DNA from: Acanthaster planci
Taxonomy: Eukaryota; Echinodermata; Asteroidea; Valvatida; Acanthasteridae
Assembly: GCF_001949145.1 (NCBI RefSeq)
Contig: NW_019091458.1
Coordinates: forward strand, 808,075 to 823,940
Direction: 5' to 3'
DNA: 15,866 nucleotides
Both the position numbers and the translations under genes were made by a program. Below are positions 1-8,100 of this stretch, piece after piece. Numbering within the stretch: the stretch's first letter is position 1; every line of letters begins with the position of its first letter. The notes beneath the pieces are model-generated. The model worked only from the letters and a program-made list of their open reading frames with translations, was not told where the DNA came from and did no database searches.

Positions 1-1391
1 GTTGGGTAAGGGCAAAACCTGTTATATAAAAGTGGTCAGTTCTCTTTATATAAATGTACAAAAATGGCCTTGCCCACAGTGTTGTAACAAAATAATTTTT
101 CTACGAGTCAGGTTTGTCATAAGTAGTTTTTCCACAAGTCAGCTACCATGACAATGTTTTACTAGTAGCAAGTTAATAAAATAAAATGTACGTAATAAAA
201 TTACCCATATCTACAGAATTGTTGTTTAAGCCTATCAGATGTCATTATTGACAAGTAATTGTACTCCTTCTTGTTTCCTATGCTGTTTTGCTAAACAGGT
301 CTTTACCATATCCATGTGATATTCCTTACAATTCCTTAGATACTTTTTATTGTATTTATTCCCAAAAAGTTGGTTTATATCAACTAGTCAAATTTGATCA
401 AGTACCAAGTCATTTTTCATTCCAAGTCTGAAGTTAAGTTAGCGATACTGCTAAGTGCTAGTCATCAGCATCAAAGTGCGTGCAAAAATCCCAAGCCTGT
501 TGAGCTATAATTAGTGCCCGAAACAATGCCCATGTTTCAACATTGACTTGGTCACAGTAAATGGAGTATAAACACAGCTCTCGAAGGGTTTCCCATTCAC
601 AGGCTTCGATTCACTGATTTGACTGTAAAATTCCTAAATTGGCACTTTTAAGTTAAATACATGTAGTACATGTTCTACGATTGCATTCAGACATTTGAAC
701 TTTATTTTGCACGTGATCAATTGATACATTTTAACAAATTTCAACAAATTTTACTCAAGTTATAAGCCCAACGGCCATTCCGGGAGAAATTTGAAAGCAA
801 ATTATGAGAATAAGAATGCAATACACAAGAAAAATCCAACAATTTTTTATATTACAAAAAAGATTCAAATTTGTAACTGAAATTATCCTTTTTTCTACCT
901 TCCAACTTGCAAAGAAAAAACTCCCTTCAGCAAAATAAGTATTTCAGTTTGTTCTGGAAATACATTCCACCTGCTCGACCGTGGATTCACACTGTACTGC
1001 GAGCCTTTTGATAGATGGGCGCCTGATCCCCCACGGAGGGCGACAGGTAGCGCCCTCTTGCGTACTGTATATGTGGATCGTTTACGGTAACTATCCACCT
1101 TTGTGAAGCGTTGTCAACACCCCAGCCTGACGTTCCCATTTCTGCCAGGGGTGTAATTGGTGTATTTCAATTTTTAATACGATTACTTAAGCATGTGCAT
1201 TCTTCCACCTTATACTAGATTCTTATTTACGTGTTAAATTACAGAATATATCTATGAATATAATAAATGCTTTTGTAAAATGCACGATATATAATTTACG
1301 AGTTTACATCCACCGCTCGAAGTAAGTGGGTCGCGCTATGATTGACAAGTGCATGCTTGCAATTAATTTGAAGGCGCTAGCTAGTACTGGA
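1..1391. other. Gene-free upstream region
   Basis: No convincing coding exon is visible on either strand. The only reading frame of note, on the minus strand at 895-1098, is short and resembles no family I know. Three AATAAA hexamers on the + strand at 175-180, 180-185 and 194-199 could be polyadenylation signals of a gene to the left, but in such AT-rich DNA they may be chance. The stretch from about 1000 to 1070 is richer in GC and CpG than its surroundings and holds the CTCF-like match listed separately. Another CpG-containing patch at about 1310-1380 lies just before the possible first exon. Confidence 0.6.
1048..1063 (-). promoter_or_regulatory. CTCF-like motif
   Basis: The reverse complement of this stretch reads ACGCAAGAGGGCGCTA. 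It matches the commonly cited bilaterian CTCF consensus (CCASYAGRKGGCRSYV) at 13 of 16 positions, including the whole AGRKGGCRSYV core. CTCF is a zinc-finger protein that marks chromatin boundaries in bilaterians. The site is about 0.4 kb upstream of the possible first exon. A single motif match is weak evidence, and the block could belong to an unrecognised repeat instead. Confidence 0.25.
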
Positions 1392-1509
1392 ATGCACGGA
1401 AAATGGGACCAGGAAGATAGCCCCTTCACCATGTCCGCTGGACAGTAATCAGTTACTGTGTGATGAACACCGTAATTGAATAGAAGAAACTACTGAAACA
1501 GGGAAATCG
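1392..1509 (+). other. Possible first exon (5' UTR)
   Basis: A strong donor, AAATCG|GTGAGT, has its GT at 1510-1511. It would splice to the acceptor at 4853, upstream of the first certain start codon, making this an untranslated first exon. The left boundary is arbitrary; I see no clear TATA box or initiator. The stretch contains an 18-codon open frame (ATG 1392 to TAA 1446-1448, with an inner ATG at 1431 in a good CACCATG context) and a 6-codon frame (ATG 1463 to TAG 1481), which would be upstream ORFs. In an alternative model a donor at 1445 (GGACA|GTAATC) joins the acceptor at 4876, and the 18-codon frame then runs in phase into the main protein, giving an extended N-terminus. The sequence alone does not decide between them. 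Confidence 0.3.
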
Positions 1510-1903
1510 GTGAGTGATATTTTAAACAACTTTTCGATGCGCGGAACGTTACCCATGCATGGTGATTACGATAGGGACCAGCCCCACGGAGACACCGGTG
1601 CTCGCCGTTCCGCTAGCCCTCCCCCCGTAAAGTGCATGGAAAAAAGCAATTTTGTTGTTCGGTTGTTGTGGCCAGGATATTGCTACTCTTGGAAAGAGTT
1701 CCATATGTGGACGCCACTTGACACCCCGTGCATAAACCCTGTGAGACTTGTCTGAAAACTTCTAAGTGTTTTCTAAGTAAACGACTCTGTATTTTCCTTC
1801 GTAAATTGTACTTCTCTGGATATATTTTGCTTTCTGATACTAGTATCACTGATAGTAAAAGGCATAGTAAATGATACTCTTTCTCTGCTGTTGGATAAAG
1901 CGG

Positions 1904-1983
1904 ATGTATGGTAGCCCATTAATGTGGCCTACGGTAGGCTGCGCTCCCCAATATTAGGCCACATTAATGGGGCTACCATACAT
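1904..1983. repeat. Foldback inverted repeat (MITE-like)
   Basis: The left arm at 1904-1931 (28 nt) is the reverse complement of the right arm at 1955-1983 (29 nt), apart from one extra C/G base in the CCC/CCCC run. The spacer is 23 nt, so the RNA or single strand would fold into a near-perfect 28-bp hairpin. No target-site duplication is obvious. A short non-autonomous foldback element is the simplest reading; a pre-miRNA-like hairpin is possible. Inside it a smaller perfect palindrome, GCCTACGGTAGGC, lies at 1927-1939. Confidence 0.8.
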
Positions 1984-2311
1984 ATACATGTACACAACAC
2001 TTGATGCCCCTGTGCACATCTCTGGCAGACTTGTTTGAAAAACCCAACTGTTTACTTTGTAAAGAATTCAGAATTTTTTTGGCAAAATTTCACTTAAGGA
2101 CATGTTAAATTTTATTTTTATCCTTTTTGATGGCTTTTCTAACATTGTGAGGGAAAATAAGTGTTGCCTGTATATAGAATTCTTTCGGATAAAGTTCTGC
2201 AATATCCCTGGCACACTATATAGCCAGTGGGGCTAGTCGTTCTGCTGGTCAGAGGGGTGGAATGATGAGTTGAGAGTTCCAGGGGCAGACGATTGCTGGT
2301 GGTACTCGTTT

Positions 2312-2386
2312 AGTCCAAGTAACTTGGACTCTACAAATTGCCTTTTCTAACATTTGGACATAGTCGGGCGATAGTAGAGTCCAAGT
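2312..2386. repeat. Nested palindrome and inverted repeat
   Basis: AGTCCAAGT at 2312-2320 and ACTTGGACT at 2322-2330 form a perfect 9-bp palindrome around one base. The right half, extended as 2322-2334, is also the exact reverse complement of 2374-2386 (13 nt). The same core therefore occurs three times in 75 bp. Function unknown; it may be the remains of a small mobile element. Confidence 0.6.
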
Positions 2387-2509
2387 ACCTTCCATAGGCT
2401 TTCCCTTCCATTATTTCATTTTGCTCCAAATACCTTGTATCCTATATCAGAATTCATCCCCCAAACAATCCTGAAACAGGATGGGGGAACAGGTCAATTC
2501 GTGCCAGTG

Positions 2510-2558
2510 CCAACTCATACATGTACACTGACCAACTCATATGCAGACTGGTCAACTC
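2510..2558 (-). repeat. Degenerate CCAACTCAT repeat, minus-strand copy
   Basis: CCAACTCAT occurs at 2510-2518 and 2532-2540, followed by GTCAACTC at 2551-2558. On the opposite strand these read as ATGAGTTGG-type units, the same family as the array at 3125-3205, so the two blocks are in opposite orientation about 570 bp apart. Unit spacing is irregular (about 20 nt). Confidence 0.5.
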
Positions 2559-2661
2559 ACAGCAGAAATGTATGTGATATGATGTGTTTTCAATCCTGTG
2601 GCATGGGGGATTGTATCTTCTGAAAAAGTACACCTAGAATTTCTGCAGCTTAGTTCTATTT

Positions 2662-2715
2662 CTACATGTACATGTAGCTGCTGTGTATGGATGTACAATG
2701 TACACTGTACATGTA
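2662..2715. repeat. TACATGTA/TGTACA palindromic cluster
   Basis: The perfect 16-nt palindrome CTACATGTACATGTAG lies at 2662-2677, followed within 40 nt by three further TGTACA motifs. The same motif recurs at about 7868-7881 and 8572-8586 and singly across the window, so it is probably a general simple-sequence feature of this genome rather than a local regulatory element. Confidence 0.6.
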
Positions 2716-3124
2716 TCCACACCTTTGTGAAATAAGGACCCCCAGAACACAAACCCCAATGGCTCTTTACAGAGCAACACATTTTCAAAAGAGACGCTGC
2801 ATTGCTGAAAGGCTCTTTTCAGAGCCACATGCCCCTAGTGTATTTTTAGCTAGGAAATCAATCAATCTGAAAAAAAATGGATATTTGAAAAACCACAAAA
2901 TAATCTCAAGAAAATAATTAAGAAAAAGATTTGCCTAGGCACATAAAACATTCTTCGAAATCCTAGTTCCTTTTTTTTGCGGTTCAGGTCACTTGGAAAG
3001 AAAAGCTACCTGAATCTCTCACGACAAATATCTTTTGCTAGAAAATGAGCAGAAAGCTGAAGGTATTCCTAATTTGATGCCAAATGTATTAACTCAACTA
3101 CGCATGCAACTACATGACGTAGGA

Positions 3125-3205
3125 GTTGGCGTACTAGTCGGTTGGCATATAAGTTGGTCTATGTACAGGTTGGTGCGTATGAGTTGGCATATGTACAAGT
3201 TGACC
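3125..3205 (+). repeat. Degenerate GTTGG tandem repeat
   Basis: Six units start with GTTGG or GTTGA at 3125, 3141, 3153, 3169, 3183 and 3199. Spacings are 16, 12, 16, 14 and 16 nt, and the unit tails resemble CATATGTACAA. It is an imprecise minisatellite, related in reverse orientation to the block at 2510-2558. Confidence 0.6.
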
Positions 3206-3673
3206 AGCATTCCCTGAAACTGTCCAATGGACCCACTTTAGGATTCATTGGGAATAAAAGATTCCAATACTGGGTGGTAATATTTACTCACACGCAGGAT
3301 GAAAAGAGAAATTTACCATTGAAATTGGAAATGCTTGTCAGACGAGGTCAAAGTCGCCATCTTCATATAGCAATTCCAACTGTATGTTAATGTCCTGGAG
3401 ACGACATTATGACATGCTGGCCCCCAGCAGACCATTTGCAAAAAGCATGTGGTGTTTGCACATGCATCCCAACGACTGTTTCCTGAGCGGTGCAACGTCT
3501 AGTGTACAACTCAATGTGGTCACAGCTACCGAACATTGCACCACTTAGGAAACAGTGGCCCCCCACTTTTTTTTGACATGCCCCCCTTCACTTTTGCAGG
3601 TCCTACAGTGGGAGGGGGCATAATGGATCAGCCTATTAATGGTTTATGCCTGATGGTCTCACAACTGTTCCCC

Positions 3674-3706
3674 CCCCCCCATTTTGAAAATCATTCTGCT
3701 GATGGT
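3674..3706 (+). repeat. Dispersed C-rich repeat, copy 1
   Basis: This stretch, beginning inside an 11-base C run (3670-3680), matches 11081-11113: both read CCCCCCA, then TTTGAAAAT, then TTC, then GC, with about 24 of 31 aligned bases the same. Other partial relatives with a CCCCCCACTT core are at 3559-3569 and 10984-10995. It is probably a dispersed repeat family, of a type I cannot name. Confidence 0.4.
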
Positions 3707-4853
3707 GCATGACATGGAATGGAAAGTCGGTGACATCAGGGTGTTTTTCCCCAAATTTGAAAGATGATGGCTCTGTGACAGTAGTCATGGCATACATGTA
3801 GGGTCCAATGTATGGTTTCTTAATGTTGAAGTTAAGACAGTTACATGTTAAGTCTTTTGCTTCCCGAAGTCAACTATGTGGTACTGGGTGAGAATACCAG
3901 GGTGGATAATTAAATCTGGGGAGAAAAAACCCAGACCCAAAAATTGAGGCCTGAGTGAATTGTACGGCAACAGCTGTGTAATCATCTCCGGCCATTGATT
4001 TGAATTTCTGCATGTCTTGATCATTAGGGCTGGGGTTACTCAAGTTACAGTACACTCCAATAAAACTCACCAAATAGTAGACATTCAGAAAGGACTTGGG
4101 TAACCAAAAATTGGAACAGTCTGTTTATTATACAAACTCACTATCCGTTGTACAGCTGTGATCTTTCCAGAAAAAATGTGTGCTGTGATTTGTCTGGTTT
4201 TCATGTTGAGCTCATTGTACCTACATGCACAAGAAGCTCTGTCATGGAAACACTGTGAAAGTGGGTATACAAGAACACACAGTGCATATATAGAAGGACT
4301 TTATTAGTAATTAATAGAAACAGTTATTGTAAAACTAACTTGACAACTTATTCTCCCATCCTTTGCGATAGTTGAAATTAGATGGGAGATTTTTCATTTA
4401 TTTAATACATTGATTAATCAAAGTATTAGAGAATAACTAAAGCTCATCACATCTGTTAGCCAACAGAACAGAGGTGCTTTTTTGCATTCTTTTGTTAATT
4501 TGAACAACCAATCTACTGCACAAAGCTGATAATTATTTCATCATGACCATTTGGGTCCAAGGTTTCAACCCAATCAGGCATGCACTACAGGAAATAACTT
4601 GTTTTAAATAAAATGTAATTTGTCTCCTGATTTGATGTCATCATCACATCAGGTAAGTTTTCGTCTAGAACACTTCCTTTCCTTGATATCTGCAAAGTTT
4701 GAAATCGATGGGATGTGTACTCCAGGAGATATAGGGCTTTAAACAGTGCAACCAGAAGAGAAGTAATGGCTTTTTACACAAAATTGCATGGTGCGGTGAG
4801 AGAATTTGACATGTACATTGCAGTAGTGACTGCTTAATGCCTTTCTCATGCAG

Positions 4854-5114
4854 TTTACTGGAAGTTGAGGTCACAGTGACCAGGAAATGGAGCAACCTCT
4901 CCAAATTCTTTCACACCCGTGCCATGGACGGGGGGACGGTTTGGTTCCTCATCAGCAACAAGATGGTGCTTGTGCTGGTCCCATCATGGGGGCGGGTCTT
5001 CTTGGCCAGTGGCATGCATTCAAGGGGAGGCCCATTGATAATGAGTTGGACATGGAATTCCATCGGCAGTTGGATCATGTGGCTGTGTGGATAGACAAAT
5101 GGAATCACCAGCAG
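4854..5114 (+). CDS. First certain coding exon, coding 4887-5114
   Basis: The acceptor is TTTCTCATGCAG ending at 4853; the donor is CAG|GTTGGT with its GT at 5115. I place the start at ATG 4887, in a good context (GAAATGG), because the same frame has a TGA at 4866-4868, 21 nt upstream within this exon. The exon encodes residues 1-76 and ends in phase 0. Residues 1-45 are rich in Gly, Gln and His with no recognised domain. From about residue 47 the sequence becomes charged and helical and begins the first D-like module (Val-66 to Gln-76, with Trp-68, Asp-70, Lys-71, Trp-72, Asn-73). The frames that overlap it have stops or no continuation into the next exon. If the acceptor at 4876 is used instead, coding could begin in an earlier exon. 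Confidence 0.8.
4868..4882. promoter_or_regulatory. Palindromic nuclear-receptor half-sites (ERE-like)
   Basis: AGGTCA at 4868-4873, a three-base gap (CAG), then TGACCA at 4877-4882. This is an inverted repeat with 3-bp spacing and differs from the consensus estrogen response element (AGGTCAnnnTGACCT) only at the last base. It lies in the exon, just before the start codon at 4887. Binding by a steroid-type nuclear receptor is inference; chance is possible. Confidence 0.3.
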
Positions 5115-8100
5115 GTTGGTTATTCAGACGCTTAAGCAACATAAAGTACATGTATGTAGGACCCTTTGTTGATATCATTGTAAGTGTGTTTGTATGTAGA
5201 AAGTTTTGATTAGACTAGGAACAAATATAAGTTATTGTACACATGTTGGAATTAACTTCATGTTACGTGTCGTCAAGCCCAAGGTGGGTAGTTGATGAGA
5301 AATTGAGTTACATGTAAAAATACTGAATCCCAGTTTTTTCAATTAAAATTTTGAATAATCTGAGAGACCCTTTCTCGACCTAATGTAAGGTTTATTTCTT
5401 CACAATTCATCATTGAAATTACACCACGTCAGTGCTTGCAAAAGCTCATCCAAACCACACTTTCTTAGACAGACATCCGAATGATGAAAAGATATGTGAA
5501 AATTTTCTCATTTTTGTAAGGTTCTTATTGCCTCACCTTGCCATCTCTGTGACCCATTTTGTACCCCACCTGTTACATCATGTGGAAATGGCTTTATGTC
5601 CTGAAAATAAGTTTTCTCTTTTTTTTGCCGACTGCCAAAAGCACGAACTTCATTCGTTGGCTTTTCTGCATATATGCTTCTTTACAATAGGAAGATTCTT
5701 TGCCATAAGTAGCAATGTTTTAATGCAATTTCAGAATGTCACACTTGTTCATAGTGTTTGGTAAATTTAATAAAAAGAAACAAAAGGGAGAAATAAACAG
5801 AATTAAAATCAGTGTTCCTGACTATTGGCACCAATGGAATGTTGCTCTTGAGTTTACTAAAAAATAAGTAACTTATTGTGGTGTTGTAAGTGGTTTTCAA
5901 GCACTTCACTTGAAATGCACTCGTGACCGTCTCTTGTCACCACTCCTTTGCAGAAATGTCTCATTCTGGAGGGCCTTTTAACGAGGAGTAATTACAGCCA
6001 GTTTGGGTTTCTGTGGACAAGTCTACAGCCAGCGCTCCACAGGGACTTCATGTACACCTCACAACAGCTGTTTCCAGAGCACAAATTCACACCAATCAGC
6101 ACCTATGTCAGTAGACAGACTCGAGCGAGGAGAGCTGTCCGTAACTACTATCACGTCGGAAGGTGGCCTTTTTTGTGTAGCTATTTTAATGAAATTGCAC
6201 TAAACTTTGCCCTAGCAATATTTTGCAGGCAAGATCCATTTTTCACTAGTAACATAACTCCTTGACGACGGGAATTTCTTCCCGAACGCCGACTCCAAGA
6301 ATTCCAGCCTCGCTTGGCCACGAAGGCCACCTGCCAAACCGCAAATTCTCGGTTTGTAGCCCTGGTGCTGTGCATGCTTTGAATTACACGGTGAAAAGGC
6401 TGATTGTTCGTTGGCATGCGGCTCTACTCACCCTTCCACATTCCCGTTGCCTCTTTTCAAAGTAGGGACTATTGTGAAGCTGGTAATTATGATGCAAAAT
6501 CGGTCTTTTCATTTCTGGGCTACGCACAAAGACCAATTACCAAATATACAAGAGCCAGGGTCCGCCTTCTTTCACCGTGTTCGCTCGAGTGTGGGCTGAG
6601 AATAATAGCTGAAAAGCGGGCTGAGGATCTCAATTTTTACGGTGGCTATAGCTGCCTCCCAGTGCGAAGGGGTTAAATCAGCTTTAACAATGTCTATAAC
6701 AATGTCGATAACAACTGTAAAGCTTCGAATGCAGGAGTGCATTCCTGGGAAAAATTAGTGTGAAATTAGGGAGGGGAACTTCTGGGTGATTCTTGAGCGA
6801 TAAACCGACAAAGCCAGTCACACTTCAAAGTGCTGTGTCTGCAAAATCTCTTCTCTGTATTTCCTTTTCCAGCTCCCAAACTTCACCTTTCTTCTTCAGT
6901 GGCTGAAAGTAAACTGACCATAATCTTTTTAAGAACAGAAAGTAAACCTTTCCCTGCTATTCAAATTCTTTGCATGGTATCATTCGCGATTTACTATAAC
7001 ACATACATGCACACATGCACATATTGACACATGTACGCAGCTGCTTTTAACATTCCATGCATATTAGAGTTAACTGTTTACATTCCTGCACCATTATATC
7101 TTGATTTTACATGTTACATGTATAATTCTGTCCCAGGTTCGTATCCAGAATTTTTCAAGCGTGAGTGGTTTTAGAAGGTTTATAAGTCTAGGAGTGTGTC
7201 TCAGAATTATGTAAATAATTAGCATAGTGATAGTGGAGGTTGGGTTTGAAGGGGATAGCCAGCGGGGCTCAGTTTGCTGGTGTGGCTAAGTATAGAAACT
7301 GTTTTTAACTAAATTTGTGTGCTGCATAATAAGCAGAAGACTACCAGTCACTTAAAGTATACATTGGTAATTAGGAGTCCAAAAGTGTTACATTTGTCTG
7401 TCCCTGTTACATATGACCTTTGTTATTTGACTTGGAAATATCACTGGAATTGATTGGAAACTGTTACTATATGTTTGGCAGGTTATTTGCATTAATTCAT
7501 CACTCTTGGAAATTAGACAAATGTGTTCTGAACTTAAACATCATATGTCAGATGTGACAGGAACACACAAAAAATGGACCCCTAATTTCTGGAATTACCC
7601 ACGTACGTGTAGATAGCCTGACGTAGTTTGCAGAGGTTGTCTGCGCATGGTCAATTTATGTTTCTGGCAGTTCCTGAAATTGGTCCCAATCAAGGGGTGT
7701 GGATTCATGTCTATATCAGGGAGGGACAATGATGAACCTGCAAAGTCAAATATCAACGGTCAAATATCAGCAAACTAATAAGCATAAATCAATGCCAAAG
7801 ATGGAAATAATATGACTACAAGCAGTACTTTCTGTCGCTCATCATGTTACATGTTATCAACCACCATTGTACATATACATGTACTTTGAACCTTTAACAT
7901 GTGGCTATTGGTACTTTGTATGAACACTGAGATGAAGGGATTATAACATATTTTGCATTTCTCTTCTGTTTGGTGCCCCCTCCATTTTTTTTTTGAGGGG
8001 GAATCCTTTGGCCTATCCCCATTTCCACTTAAAAAGTGTAGAAGGAATGTATCCCCTCTCCCATGCAATCTGTATCCTTTGTCATGGTCTGTTATAATCC

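Larger units (their letters stand above)
1510..4853 (+). other. Putative intron 1 or upstream non-coding region
   Basis: About 3.3 kb without a supportable exon. Frames of 60-80 codons on both strands lack splice-site support, codon bias or recognisable domains. The stretch holds a 28-bp foldback repeat (1904-1983), short palindromes near 2312-2386, degenerate GTTGG-type repeats (2510-2558 and 3125-3205), a TACATGTA cluster (2662-2715) and C-rich segments at 3557-3564 and 3670-3680. The end fits a 3' splice site: a pyrimidine-rich tract followed by CAG at 4851-4853. Confidence 0.45.

Noticed and set aside
175-199. Three AATAAA hexamers as the 3' end of an upstream gene
   Set aside because: Frequent by chance in AT-rich DNA, and no upstream coding sequence is in the window to support it.
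895-1098. Minus-strand 67-codon frame
   Set aside because: Short, with no recognised domain or supporting splice sites; the local CpG-rich composition explains the lack of stops.
4837-5094. Second + strand frame across the first coding exon
   Set aside because: It ends in a stop before the donor at 5115 and cannot continue into the next exon, whereas the chosen frame leads straight into the D-like module.
5432-5764. 110-codon frame between the first two certain coding exons
   Set aside because: The flanking exons already join in phase without it, it has no supporting splice sites, and its hydrophobic composition resembles no family I know.
6181-6676. Overlapping frames on both strands in the 2-kb intron
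   Set aside because: They lie in the GC-richer block where stops are rarer, and none offers splice sites matching the phase 2 junction.
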